Source of the DNA: an uncultured Muribaculaceae bacterium
GTDB lineage: Bacteria; Bacteroidota; Bacteroidia; Bacteroidales; Muribaculaceae
Direction: 5' to 3'
Length of the DNA stretch: 64,000 nt
NCBI GenBank assembly: GCA_910579305.1
Contig: CAJTTA010000005.1
Span: 1-64,000, forward strand
Below the pieces are notes generated by a model. The model was not told the DNA's origin, did no database searches, and saw only the letters and a program-made list of their open reading frames with translations. Positions 51,408-60,165 of the stretch are shown one piece after another. The number at the start of each line of letters is the position of its first letter. Within the stretch, counting starts at the first letter, position 1. The translations under genes and the position numbers were made by a program.

Positions 51408-51788
51408 ATGAATACCGATAAATTTTCCTGGCGCAAGCGTGCCCGCAGCTTCATCTATGCATGGAGCGGAGTGCGCATGCTTGTGTGCGGAGAGCATAAC
51501 GCCCGGCTGCATATTGTGGCGGCAGTTGCGGCGGTGTCACTGGGCTTTCTTCTTGATATTGATCGGGGGGAATGGCTTGCAGTGATAATATGTATAGGAG
51601 CGGTATTCATGGCCGAGGGTTTCAACTCGGCGGTGGAGGCCGTGTGCGACCTCGTTAGCCCGGAGCATCATCCTTTGGTGAAGCGTGCCAAGGATATAGC
51701 GGCAGGAGCGGTGCTCCTTATGGCCGTGGCGGCACTGGCATGCGTATGCATCATCTTTTTACCAAGACTCATAGCATTATTTTCATGA
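51408..51788 (+). CDS. dgkA: Diacylglycerol/undecaprenol kinase (DgkA family)
   Basis: A 126-aa membrane kinase with three helices that phosphorylates diacylglycerol or undecaprenol. The active-site segment EGFNSAVEAVCDLVSPEHHPLVKRAKD corresponds to the family E-x-x-N-[ST]-A-[IV]-E motif and the following Asp; RARSFIYAWSGVRMLVCGEHNARLH is the N-terminal substrate region. ATG 51408 is 11 bp past the PCMD gene. The stop overlaps the PAP2 start by 4 bp, so a kinase and a phosphatase of lipid carriers are translationally coupled. Confidence 0.88.
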   Translation: MNTDKFSWRKRARSFIYAWSGVRMLVCGEHNARLHIVAAVAAVSLGFLLDIDRGEWLAVIICIGAVFMAEGFNSAVEAVCDLVSPEHHPLVKRAKDIAAGAVLLMAVAALACVCIIFLPRLIALFS

Positions 51789-52366
51789 CACGCATACTCA
51801 TAAGTCTGTTGATATTATCGCTATCCGCGACCGGCCTTCATGCAGGAGAACCCACGGTGCATATCAGCTCTTCCCGCAAGGCGGTGCGCACCTCGACCGA
51901 TGTAGTGCTTATAGCTATGCCTGTCGCCACTCTCGGCATAGCCATAGCGCACAAAGACTGGAAAGGTATCGGCATAGGAGCGGCAGAGGCGGCAGGGACG
52001 CTGGCCGTGACCTATGGCCTGAAATATGCCGTGCATAAGCGCCGGCCCGATGGCAGTGACCGCCGTTCGTTTCCGTCAGGACACAGTAGCCTGGTCTTCA
52101 CCGATGCCTCGTTCCTTATGCGCAGGTATGGCTGGAAATTCGGTGTGCCGGCCTATGCCCTTGCCACTTATGTGGCATGGGGACGTGTATATGCACGGAA
52201 GCATGATTTCTGGGACGTGGCCGCAGGAGCGGCGATAGGCTCGGCCATAGGGCTACTGGCCACCCGCCCGTTCATGAAGCAGGTGGAGCTTGCTCCGGCA
52301 GCGATCACGGATCCCGTCACAGGCAGTTTTGTCTCTGTGGGGATAGGGGGCAGCGTGACTTTCTGA
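51785..52366 (+). CDS. PAP2 family lipid phosphatase
   Basis: A 193-aa membrane phosphatase. The PAP2 signature is complete: KYAVHKRRP (motif 1), FPSGHSSLVF (motif 2) and GRVYARKHDFWDV (motif 3, with His and Asp). An N-terminal signal-like helix is followed by two to three further helices; the C-terminal strands (FVSVGIGGSVTF) resemble those of PagP/LpxE-like outer-membrane forms. Candidate substrates are undecaprenyl pyrophosphate or lipid A phosphate. It overlaps dgkA. Confidence 0.88.
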   Translation: MTRILISLLILSLSATGLHAGEPTVHISSSRKAVRTSTDVVLIAMPVATLGIAIAHKDWKGIGIGAAEAAGTLAVTYGLKYAVHKRRPDGSDRRSFPSGHSSLVFTDASFLMRRYGWKFGVPAYALATYVAWGRVYARKHDFWDVAAGAAIGSAIGLLATRPFMKQVELAPAAITDPVTGSFVSVGIGGSVTF

Positions 52367-52398
52367 AAGTCAGCAATCAGCCGCGTCGGCATAGGTTT

Positions 52399-53334
52399 TC
52401 ACTTACGGTACTTGTCTCGCTCGCCGGCTTCCTCAAGGATCGAGAGATAGGACGCATAGCGGCTTTGCGCTATGTGATTGTTCTCAAGAGCGGAGCGCAC
52501 CGCGCATCCGGGCTCATGAGTGTGAGAGCAGTCGGCATAGCGGCAATCTCTTGCCGCCGCGAATATCTCCGGGAAATAATGGCTCACCTGGGCCGCCTCA
52601 AAGTCAATGGTGCCGAAGCCCTTCACACCGGGAATATCAATGAGTTCTCCCCCCTCGGGAAGATCATACATCTCAGAGAAAGTCGTGGTGTGCATGCCCG
52701 TATGATGCAGGGAGGATACAGCCCCGGTGCGCAGATTCAGGCCTGGAATCAGAGCATTTATGAGAGAGCTTTTACCCACGCCGCTGTTGCCGGCAAGAAG
52801 CACGGTCTTCTCTTTGATTAAGTCTCGCAGAGCAGCCAGCCCTTCGCCGGTGTGAGCCGAGATGGAGAGGGTGTCATAGCCTATGCCATCGTAAAGATAG
52901 GTCATGGCATTGGCCAGTGAGCGGTCATCGGCATCCCACATATCCTTCTTGTTGAGCACGAGGGCGGCAGGCACATTGTAGGCCTCGGCCGTGGCGAGGA
53001 ACCGGTCGATGAACGTAGTGGGAGTGGCCGGCTCGCGCAGAGTGGCCACAAGGATAGCGAGATCGATGTTTGCTGCAAGGATGTGGCTCTCTTTAGAGAG
53101 ATTGGAGGCGCGGCGTATTATGTAGTTCTTCCTCGGCTCGATGGCGGTAATGAATCCCGTGTCGCCGGGAAGTATGTCTACAGTAACTCTGTCACCTACG
53201 GCCACAGGCGATGTGGTGCGCAGGCCTTTTATGCGGAAATTGCCCTTTACCTTGCATTTGACAGGCGTAGCGTCACTACCCTCAGGGCGCACTTCATACC
53301 ATGCGCCGGTATTGCGTATCACGGTTCCTTTCAT
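52399..53334 (-). CDS. rsgA: Ribosome small-subunit-dependent GTPase A
   Basis: A 311-aa circularly permuted GTPase assisting 30S maturation. Order: OB fold (RNTGAWYEVRPEG), G4 (LVLNKKDMWD) ahead of the P loop (LAGNSGVGKSSLINAL), switch (HHTGMHTTT), G3 (DIPGVKGFG), then the zinc site CRYADCSHTHEPGCAV. ATG 53334 begins the typical MKGTVIRN; ATG 53346 would be almost leaderless with respect to the promoter. It is convergent with the PAP2 gene. Confidence 0.96.
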   Translation of the reverse strand: MKGTVIRNTGAWYEVRPEGSDATPVKCKVKGNFRIKGLRTTSPVAVGDRVTVDILPGDTGFITAIEPRKNYIIRRASNLSKESHILAANIDLAILVATLREPATPTTFIDRFLATAEAYNVPAALVLNKKDMWDADDRSLANAMTYLYDGIGYDTLSISAHTGEGLAALRDLIKEKTVLLAGNSGVGKSSLINALIPGLNLRTGAVSSLHHTGMHTTTFSEMYDLPEGGELIDIPGVKGFGTIDFEAAQVSHYFPEIFAAARDCRYADCSHTHEPGCAVRSALENNHIAQSRYASYLSILEEAGERDKYRK

Positions 53335-53355
53335 TCGATTATCCATAAAGATATA

Positions 53356-53363
53356 CAAAGTTA
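53356..53363 (-). promoter_or_regulatory. Bacteroidetes -7 box (TAACTTTG) for rsgA
   Basis: TAACTTTG on the minus strand, 22 bp before the ATG at 53334. The predicted start of transcription near 53349 leaves only about 3 nt before the alternative ATG at 53346, favouring the inner start. Confidence 0.6.
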
Positions 53364-53473
53364 CGCAATATTCCGCTAAGAGCGACAAGAGGTGACAATA
53401 AATTTTGTTAAGCGGGCAACTTTGTTTCGGCGAGTAGTGTTATATAGACATAACAGTATAAAGATCTAATGCT

Positions 53474-54127
53474 ATGAAAAAGACAATAATGATACTCCTG
53501 GCCGCTCTGGCTGTTTCCGCTCCCATGCAGGCGCAGGATATGGCAGGCGCCTCGAAGAAGCCTGCCGGCATAATGTGTGAAAGAGGCGTTGGCCCGGCAA
53601 TGTCGGGGAGCATGGACGCTTCGGCACTCCCGCAGTCATCGCGCGATTTTCTCGCGAAGTATTTTCCCGGAGTGGCAGTGTCAAAGGCGCAGAATGATTT
53701 TTCTGACCGAAAGTATGAGGTAGACCTGGCCGATGGCGCTGAGGTGAGCTTCGATTACAATGGCAACTGGATAGAGGTGGATGCTCCGGATGGTGCGACA
53801 CTTCCCAGCAGCACTCTCGCTTCGCTTATTCCCGAAGCCGTCGTGATGGAGACTCTTTCAGGAAATGCATTGGTGGATGGCGGTGCTCTTAATTATGTGG
53901 AGGAAGTGGTGAGCTATCCCGACTTCTATGTGATGAAGATGCGCACAGCTACTGAAAAGAGCCGCGTGGCAGTGTCTCGTTCCGACGGATCTGCCAGACA
54001 GTTCAAGACAAAGGCTGGAAATGCCAGGCAAGACAGGCATCGCGCCTATAAGTCAGGCCGTGGAGAAAAAGGTGGACGCAATCACGCCGTGCGTTTAGAC
54101 CTGAGCCCCCGCTTCACTCTCGAATGA
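53474..54127 (+). CDS. PepSY-like exported protein with basic tail
   Basis: A 217-aa protein with a signal peptide (ending SAPMQAQ). A PepSY-like repeat (LPQSSRDFLAKYFPGVAVSK, KYEVDLADGAEVSFDYNGNW) is of the type common in Bacteroidetes secreted proteins; a second, less clear half follows. The last 40 residues are strongly basic (KTKAGNARQDRHRAYKSGRG), unlike most family members. The function is unknown. A near-consensus -7 box (CAACTTTG at 53417) lies upstream. Confidence 0.7.
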   Translation: MKKTIMILLAALAVSAPMQAQDMAGASKKPAGIMCERGVGPAMSGSMDASALPQSSRDFLAKYFPGVAVSKAQNDFSDRKYEVDLADGAEVSFDYNGNWIEVDAPDGATLPSSTLASLIPEAVVMETLSGNALVDGGALNYVEEVVSYPDFYVMKMRTATEKSRVAVSRSDGSARQFKTKAGNARQDRHRAYKSGRGEKGGRNHAVRLDLSPRFTLE

Positions 54128-54250
54128 AGGGAGAGGCGAGGATAGAGAGAAAAGTTTCTGTGATCCGAGCGACTGATAAAGCTGCAATAGCGCGCACACC
54201 CATGTAGAGGGTGCGGTCGTGTTATATTTTACCGTTTTTTTTCACAGAAC

Positions 54251-54284
54251 AGCACCGGGACTTCCAGTCGGAGGCCCCGGTGCT
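54251..54284. terminator. Hairpin between convergent genes
   Basis: AGCACCGGG (54251-54259) pairs with CCCGGTGCT (54276-54284), with a 16-nt loop. It lies between the PepSY-like gene and the M18 peptidase gene and could end transcription of both. The T run on the right is interrupted (TCTATATATA), so it is a moderate call. Confidence 0.5.
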
Positions 54285-54314
54285 TCTATATATATGTATA
54301 GGATGCTGAAGAAA

Positions 54315-55616
54315 TCAGATGCTGAAGAAAGTAGAGAACACCTTTACGCAAGAGATATGATCGGCGCATGATGCAGTCTCCCGGGCAGAGTGCATGCCCC
54401 AGATGGGGGCTCCCATGTCTACTCCCCGCAGGGGCATCTGTCCGGTGAGTATGTTGCCCAGGGTAGAACCTCCGGCCACATCGGAATGATTTACGAAATA
54501 CTGGCAAGGCACTCCGGCTTGCTCACACAGGCTGCGGAAGACGGCCGCACTGTCGGCATCGGTCATATACTTGCAGTTGGCATTTATCTTTATTGCAGGC
54601 CCATGTCCCATAAGGGCGTGGTTGGTGGGATCATACTTCGATGAGTAGTTGGGATGCCATGCATGAGCGTCATCGGCCGAGATCATGAACGATCTTGCGA
54701 TGGCGCGCGACATATCCTGTGCCTCGCCTCCGGCTATGCGTGCAAGAATGTCGGCAAGAATGGGAGAGCCTGCACCCTGCTTGGTGCCGGAGCCGGTTTC
54801 TTCATTGTCGAATACGGCCATTACCCGTGTCGCCGTGCAATCAGCATGAGCGGAATCGAGAAGCGCCTGCAGAGAAGCAAATGCCATAGAGAGGTCATCG
54901 ATGCGTCCGCTCTGGAAGAATTCCTGCTCATTGCCGGTGAGAGACGCCGGCTCAAGAGGATACAGACACAGCTCATAGTCGAGAATGTCGGCCGGATCGA
55001 CTCCGATGCTCTCGGCTACCAAGGTGCGGATTATGCCCCCCTTGCGATTGTATTCATCAAGAAGCTCCGAGCTGAAGATGCCGAGCACCGGCAGCATATC
55101 TGTCTGCATGCTGAGCGGATTGCCTTCATTCACGGCGCGGTTGAAGTGAATGGCAAGATGCGGAATCGTGGCCACGGGGCGGCGCAGGTCTACCGGCATC
55201 ATACGTGGGCGCAGAGGATCATCGGAGCGCAAGGCCACGCGTCCGGATATGGATAACGGTCGGTCAAACCATGTATAAAGTATTCCGCCGCCGTATTTTT
55301 CCACATTAAGCTTTACGAGTCCCCCCTCGCATATGATCTCGCACGCAGGCTTGAGCTTGAAACATGGGGAATCGGAGTGGGATGAGATGATGTGGAAGCC
55401 GGCTTCGCTTGCAGGGGCTGATCCGGCGATGAAAGCGAAGATAGAAGTGTCGTTCTGCTTCACATAATGTCGTGCGCCGGGGGAGATTTCCCATTTGTCG
55501 GTGAGATGCAGTTCGGTAAAACCGGCATCTTTAAGCTCATGCTCTATGGTGACGGTGGCGAGTACGTTGCAGGTTGACTGGTCGAGCCAGTGTAAGAGTC
55601 GGTTGATCATGGTCAT
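54315..55616 (-). CDS. M18 family aminopeptidase
   Basis: A 433-aa zinc aminopeptidase preferring acidic N-terminal residues in characterised relatives. The M18 metal and active-site motifs are present: HIISSHSDSPCFKLKP near residue 75, IDDLSMAFASLQALLDS, FDNEETGSGTKQGAGSPIL and MLSADDAHAWHPNY-like ISADDAHAWHPNY. The C-terminus carries SDVAGGSTLGNI and GAPIWGMHSARE. It is the last gene of the yicC-gmk-nadD-DUF5063 operon, 3 bp after the DUF5063 stop. M3 is an alternative start. Confidence 0.93.
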   Translation of the reverse strand: MTMINRLLHWLDQSTCNVLATVTIEHELKDAGFTELHLTDKWEISPGARHYVKQNDTSIFAFIAGSAPASEAGFHIISSHSDSPCFKLKPACEIICEGGLVKLNVEKYGGGILYTWFDRPLSISGRVALRSDDPLRPRMMPVDLRRPVATIPHLAIHFNRAVNEGNPLSMQTDMLPVLGIFSSELLDEYNRKGGIIRTLVAESIGVDPADILDYELCLYPLEPASLTGNEQEFFQSGRIDDLSMAFASLQALLDSAHADCTATRVMAVFDNEETGSGTKQGAGSPILADILARIAGGEAQDMSRAIARSFMISADDAHAWHPNYSSKYDPTNHALMGHGPAIKINANCKYMTDADSAAVFRSLCEQAGVPCQYFVNHSDVAGGSTLGNILTGQMPLRGVDMGAPIWGMHSARETASCADHISCVKVFSTFFSI

Positions 55617-55619
55617 GGA

Positions 55620-56129
55620 TTATATTCTGTAGTGTAAGTGATTGAGAGGACGCATTACATTGGTGAGAGTCTGCCCCCAGTAAGAAGCAAAATTTTCACG
55701 GCATTCTACAAGCGCGGGAGCGGCGAGGGCACCATCTGAATCGCGCACAGGCGAGAGAAAGTTGTATAGATCCTGATATATGTCGGCGAGGCCCTCGGCA
55801 ATGGATGCGGCGATAGGAGTGTCGGAATACTTCATGTCTTCTTCAAACGTCTCAAGATACGTGTCATCTTCTCCGAGCAGCGCTGCCACTCCCGCGCGCA
55901 CCTGTTCGTATTGCTGCTCTTCGATATACACGCCGAGAGGATCCGGTTCGGTCATCTCTTCTTGTGGCCGGGCATCTCCCATGGTTATGTAAAGCCTGGG
56001 GAGCAGACGCAGCATTGTGGCTATGAAGTCCTCTTTTTCCAGAGTGGGAGCTTGCTCGAGAGATGAGCAGAATTCGGTGGCGAGACCTATGAAGGAGAGA
56101 GTGTTACGATCGATCGAAGGATTGTCCAT
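55620..56129 (-). CDS. DUF5063 family protein
   Basis: A 169-aa, acidic, all-helical cytoplasmic protein of a Bacteroidetes family with unknown function. FIGLATEFCSSLEQAP and MLRLLPRLYITMGDA near the start, and AEGLADIYQDLYNFLSPVRD in the second half, are characteristic. It overlaps the end of nadD by 26 bp, so translation is coupled. No ligand or catalytic residues are evident. Confidence 0.75.
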   Translation of the reverse strand: MDNPSIDRNTLSFIGLATEFCSSLEQAPTLEKEDFIATMLRLLPRLYITMGDARPQEEMTEPDPLGVYIEEQQYEQVRAGVAALLGEDDTYLETFEEDMKYSDTPIAASIAEGLADIYQDLYNFLSPVRDSDGALAAPALVECRENFASYWGQTLTNVMRPLNHLHYRI

Positions 56130-56700
56130 AAAGCTTGTTGAGTGTTATGTAAGAAGATACTTCCGGGTGAAGGAACCTGGTGGCAGTGTGGCCTGCGGCG
56201 ATTTCATTGCGTATGATTGTGGATGATATGTCGCAAAGCGGGGCGCCGGCAAGGAATCTCACAGAGTCGGGCAACCGGGATGTGTCGACATTAAATCCCG
56301 GGCGCGGATATATCAGAATCTCAAATTCCTTCAGTATCTCGTCACTGCGATGCCAGGAGTGGAAGATCTCCCAGTTGTCGGCGCCTATGAGCAGAGAGAA
56401 CTCGTGGTGCGGATATCGCTGCCGGAGAGCCAGCAGGGTCGTTATGGTGTAGTGGGGTGCAGGCAGAGCACTTTCGAATGAAGAGGGCATGGCATGCGGA
56501 ATGTCACGCAGTGCCAGCCCGGTCATGGCCATGCGGTGAAGGAACGATGCATGAGTGGCATCGGGCTTGAGCGGATTGCGGGGAGTGACCAGGAGCCACA
56601 CGGCATCTACTCCTTCCACCTCAGTGGCCACGTATCGAGCCAGAGCCTGATGTCCATAATGTATGGGATCGAAAGAGCCGCTGTAGACTACCACTCTCAT
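56104..56700 (-). CDS. nadD: Nicotinate-nucleotide adenylyltransferase
   Basis: A 198-aa enzyme that adenylates nicotinate mononucleotide in NAD synthesis. The nucleotidyltransferase motifs GSFDPIHYGH (residues 8-17) and ISSTIIRNEI (near 160) are intact, and LIGADNWEIFHSW is the NadD-specific segment. The C-terminus runs about 20 residues beyond the usual end and overlaps DUF5063. It lies 23 bp after gmk. Confidence 0.95.
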   Translation of the reverse strand: MRVVVYSGSFDPIHYGHQALARYVATEVEGVDAVWLLVTPRNPLKPDATHASFLHRMAMTGLALRDIPHAMPSSFESALPAPHYTITTLLALRQRYPHHEFSLLIGADNWEIFHSWHRSDEILKEFEILIYPRPGFNVDTSRLPDSVRFLAGAPLCDISSTIIRNEIAAGHTATRFLHPEVSSYITLNKLYGQSFDRS

Positions 56701-56723
56701 TTTTCTGCAATCAACTCTCTCTG

Positions 56724-57290
56724 TCAGGATATGAAGTCGAGAATGGCGCGGCGCACCTGCTCCACTGCAGTGGCGAGATCATCATTCACCACGGTCAGGT
56801 CATATTGCGGGGAGAACGACATTTCGTATTCGGCCTTGGCAAGGCGCCGCTCTATCACCTCCTCGGAGTCGGTGGCGCGTGCATGCAGCCTTCGCGACAG
56901 AGTCTCCACATCGGGAGGCATGATGAATATCGACAGCGCCCGGGCGCCGTAGCGATTCTTTACGTTGATGCCGCCCTTTACGTCAATATCCATTATGAGG
57001 TTGCGTCCTGCGCCCGTTACTCTCTCTACTTCGGAGGCCAGGGTGCCGTAGTGCGTGCCGGCATACACCTCTTCCCATTCCACGAAATCGCCGGCCTCTA
57101 TGCGGCGCAGGAATTCTTCATCGGAGATGAAGTAATACTCGCGTCCATGCACTTCCCCTGTGCGTGGCGATCTGCTTGTGGCTGAGACGGAGAAGCCGAG
57201 CTTCAGAGCCTCATCATCAATTATCTGCTTTATTACAGTGCTTTTCCCCGAGCCTGACGGAGCGGAGAGAATTATGATCTTTCCTTGCAT
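56724..57290 (-). CDS. gmk: Guanylate kinase
   Basis: A 188-aa GMP kinase with P loop LSAPSGSGKST (8-18), GMP-binding SATSRSPRTGEVHGREY, and EWEEVYAGTHYGTL. Complete and of usual length. It lies between yicC and nadD in a housekeeping operon. Identification is secure. Confidence 0.97.
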   Translation of the reverse strand: MQGKIIILSAPSGSGKSTVIKQIIDDEALKLGFSVSATSRSPRTGEVHGREYYFISDEEFLRRIEAGDFVEWEEVYAGTHYGTLASEVERVTGAGRNLIMDIDVKGGINVKNRYGARALSIFIMPPDVETLSRRLHARATDSEEVIERRLAKAEYEMSFSPQYDLTVVNDDLATAVEQVRRAILDFIS

Positions 57291-57320
57291 CTTTCTCTTG
57301 GATATGTTGTGTGGAGAATA

Positions 57321-58196
57321 TCAGAGCACATTGAGCACCTGTTCCTTAATCTGCTCAAGCTCATCTTTCATGCGCACCACGATGCGCTGCATGTCGGCAT
57401 TGTTGCTCTTTGAGCCGAGAGTGTTTATCTCGCGGCCCATTTCCTGGGCTATGAATCCGAGTTTCTTGCCTTGGCCGGGAGAGGTGAGAGCCAGCGTCTC
57501 GGCGAAATAAGCGAGATGGGAGCGCAGACGGGTTTTCTCTTCGGTCACGTCAAGCTTCTCTATGTAGAATATAAGCTCCTGTTCCAGCCGGCCGCGGTCA
57601 TAGTCCACACCTTCCAGCCTGCTGAGATTATCCTCGAGACGCTCGCGTATGCGGGTCACTCTCTCGGTCTCAAATGGCTCTACTTCGGCCAGCAGGGCGC
57701 TTATGGCATTTAGCTTTTCGGTGAAGAAGGTCTCAAGCCTGGCACCCTCGCGCGTGCGGAAGTCGACCATGGCTTCTATGGCGGTGGCCGCAGCCTGCAT
57801 GAGAGCGTTTATCTGCTCTTCATCGGGGGCGGATACCTGTTGCTTTATGGCGTCGGGCATGCGCAGCAGAGTGGCGTACCAGTCGGAGGGCCATGCTATG
57901 TCGAGATCAGAGGCCATGGCCATGATCTGTTGCTTATAGGCACGCACCACCTCTATGTTAATGCTCACCGGCGATGAGCCTGTTACGTCTTCCACCAGCA
58001 CAAGGACGTCGACTTTTCCTCTATGAAGGGCGTCGCCTATGGTCTGCCGCAACTGGAGATCGGCTTCACGGAAGATGCCCGGAGTGCGGGTCGATATGTC
58101 GAGCTGTTTGCTGTTGAGCGACTTGATCTCTACTGATATTTTGAGCGAAGGGGTGGTGCTCACACCCTTGCCGAATCCGGTCATGGACTGTATCAT
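57321..58196 (-). CDS. yicC: YicC family endoribonuclease
   Basis: A 291-aa protein with the YicC_N signature IQSMTGFGKG at the start and the DUF1732 C-terminus (ELIFYIEKLDVTEEKTRLRSH, GQGKKLGFIAQEMGREINT). E. coli YicC promotes degradation of the small RNA RyhB, and relatives are endoribonucleases. The frame extends 35 codons further upstream, past the promoter at 58242, so ATG 58196 is chosen. It heads the operon with gmk. Confidence 0.93.
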   Translation of the reverse strand: MIQSMTGFGKGVSTTPSLKISVEIKSLNSKQLDISTRTPGIFREADLQLRQTIGDALHRGKVDVLVLVEDVTGSSPVSINIEVVRAYKQQIMAMASDLDIAWPSDWYATLLRMPDAIKQQVSAPDEEQINALMQAAATAIEAMVDFRTREGARLETFFTEKLNAISALLAEVEPFETERVTRIRERLEDNLSRLEGVDYDRGRLEQELIFYIEKLDVTEEKTRLRSHLAYFAETLALTSPGQGKKLGFIAQEMGREINTLGSKSNNADMQRIVVRMKDELEQIKEQVLNVL

Positions 58197-58241
58197 GGAA
58201 TAGTTACGTGTTTTTTCAGATGGTGAATTAGAGAAGCTTTG

Positions 58242-58249
58242 CAAAGGTA
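58242..58249 (-). promoter_or_regulatory. Bacteroidetes -7 box (TACCTTTG) for the yicC operon
   Basis: TACCTTTG on the minus strand, 46 bp before the yicC ATG. It lies 75 bp from the divergent promoter of the phosphohexomutase gene. Confidence 0.6.
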
Positions 58250-58323
58250 ATAAAATTATACGTACCTGAGAGTATGAATCCTGATTTTTTTGTAAAAACA
58301 CATCATGTGTGAGGAATTTTTGC

Positions 58324-58331
58324 TAACTTTG
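58324..58331 (+). promoter_or_regulatory. Bacteroidetes -7 box (TAACTTTG) for the phosphohexomutase gene
   Basis: A perfect -7 match 41 bp before the ATG at 58372. No clear -33 box at the usual spacing. Confidence 0.6.
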
Positions 58332-58371
58332 GCGTTATATTAGATATAACCCAACTGCATTAATACTCCTT

Positions 58372-60123
58372 ATGAGCAAGAATGATTTGATACAAAGTGT
58401 GATGAAGAAGGCCGAGGCATGGCTCGCGCCTGTGTATGACCCTGATACCCGTGCAGAGGTCAAGGCTATGATGGAGGCTGAAGACAAGACCCCTCTTATC
58501 GAGGCGTTTTATAAGGATCTGGAATTCGGCACCGGAGGCCTGCGAGGCATAATGGGTGCCGGAACTAACCGCATGAATATATATACTGTGGGCGCTGCCA
58601 CTCAGGGCCTGGCCAATTATCTGAAGGATGCATTCAAGGATCTTCCTCAGATAAGCGTGTGCGTAGGTCATGACGTGAGAAACAATTCGCGTAAGTTTGC
58701 AGAGCTGGCCGCAGATATTTTCTCAGCCAACGGAATAAAAGTATATCTCTTCGATGACTGCCGCCCGACTCCCGAGATTTCTTATGGCATACGCCACCTG
58801 GGATGCCAGAGCGGCGTGGTGGTTACTGCAAGCCATAATCCTAAGGAATACAACGGCTATAAGGCTTACTGGAGTGACGGAGCGCAGATGATAGCGCCTC
58901 ATGATGTGAAGACTATAGAATATGTCAACGCCATAACTTCGGTAGACCAGATAAAGTTCACTCCCAATAAAGACCTCATAGAGATCATAGGAGAGAAGGT
59001 GGACGATGACTTCCTCACCGATATAAAGAAGCTTTCGCTCTCCCCCGATGCCATAGCCCGCCATAAAGACATGAAGATTGTCTATACTCCCATTCACGGC
59101 ACAGGCATGATGCTCATATATGACTCCCTGTCGCGTTGGGGATTCAATAATGTGATCCATGTGCCCGAGCAGGATGTGAAGAGCGGTGATTTCCCCACAG
59201 TGGATTCTCCCAATCCCGAGAATGCATCGGCCATGGCCATGGCCATAGCCAAGGCGCGCGAGGTGGGTGCCGATATTGTGGTGGCCTCCGATCCCGATGC
59301 CGACCGCATAGGACTCGTGGTGCGCGACAAGAAGGGAGAATATCAGTTGGTAAACGGCAATCAGATAGTGATGATATTTCTCTATTATCTCATCACCCGC
59401 AATGTGGAGCTCGGTCGCCTCGGCGGCACGGAATATTGCGTGAAGACTATCGTGACCACCGAGACTATCAAGCGCATAGCCGATGCCAACAATGTGACCT
59501 GCTACGACTGCTACACTGGCTTCAAGTGGATAGCCGACGTGATGCGCAATAATGAGCAGACTGCCCGCTATCTCGGCGGAGGTGAGGAGAGCTACGGATT
59601 CCTGGCCGAAGACTTCGTGCGCGACAAGGATGCCGTGTCTGCCATCTCCCTCATGTGCGAGATTGCTGCCTGGGCTGCCGACAAGGGTATGAATCTCTAT
59701 GAGATGCTCATTGACATATATGTGAAGTATGGCTTCTCCCGCGAGCGCGGAGTGAGCGTGGTGCGTCCCGGCAAGACCGGCGCCGAGGAGATCCAGGCCA
59801 TGATGAAGAACTTCCGTGAGAATCCTCCCAAGACTCTCGCCGGAAGCCCTGTCACGGCCATCAAGGATTATCTGGATCTGAATTGTCGTAACCTTGTGAC
59901 CGGGCAGGTGGAGAAGCTCGATTTCCCTGCTACGAGCAATGTGCTTCAGTTCTTCACAGAGAGTGGCGACAAGGTATCGGTGCGTCCTTCCGGCACAGAA
60001 CCTAAGATCAAGTTCTATGTGGAAGTGCGCGAGCCTATGGCTTCTGCCGCCGACTATGAGGCTACTGTGGCAAAGGCCGAGGAGCATATCGACGCTGTGC
60101 TGTCCGACCTTGGCGTGAAATAA
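58372..60123 (+). CDS. Phosphoglucomutase/phosphomannomutase family enzyme
   Basis: A 583-aa alpha-D-phosphohexomutase. The phosphoserine loop is VVTASHNPKEYNGYKAYW (near residue 143), the Mg site is DPDADRIGLVV (near 307), sugar binding GGEESYGFL (near 402) and the phosphate-binding end RPSGTEPKIKFYVE. The length and the N-terminal GTGGLRGIMGAGTNRMNIYT match the long PGM2/PgcA-like branch, which uses glucose-1-phosphate. Followed by a PHP phosphatase gene after 42 bp. Confidence 0.94.
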   Translation: MSKNDLIQSVMKKAEAWLAPVYDPDTRAEVKAMMEAEDKTPLIEAFYKDLEFGTGGLRGIMGAGTNRMNIYTVGAATQGLANYLKDAFKDLPQISVCVGHDVRNNSRKFAELAADIFSANGIKVYLFDDCRPTPEISYGIRHLGCQSGVVVTASHNPKEYNGYKAYWSDGAQMIAPHDVKTIEYVNAITSVDQIKFTPNKDLIEIIGEKVDDDFLTDIKKLSLSPDAIARHKDMKIVYTPIHGTGMMLIYDSLSRWGFNNVIHVPEQDVKSGDFPTVDSPNPENASAMAMAIAKAREVGADIVVASDPDADRIGLVVRDKKGEYQLVNGNQIVMIFLYYLITRNVELGRLGGTEYCVKTIVTTETIKRIADANNVTCYDCYTGFKWIADVMRNNEQTARYLGGGEESYGFLAEDFVRDKDAVSAISLMCEIAAWAADKGMNLYEMLIDIYVKYGFSRERGVSVVRPGKTGAEEIQAMMKNFRENPPKTLAGSPVTAIKDYLDLNCRNLVTGQVEKLDFPATSNVLQFFTESGDKVSVRPSGTEPKIKFYVEVREPMASAADYEATVAKAEEHIDAVLSDLGVK

Positions 60124-60165
60124 AGTATACCGAAAAATCAATCATCGATAGCCGCATTACCTGTG

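Noticed and set aside
58723..60141. A 472-codon minus-strand frame over the phosphohexomutase gene
   Set aside because: Shadow of a well-conserved enzyme; no domain and no start context.
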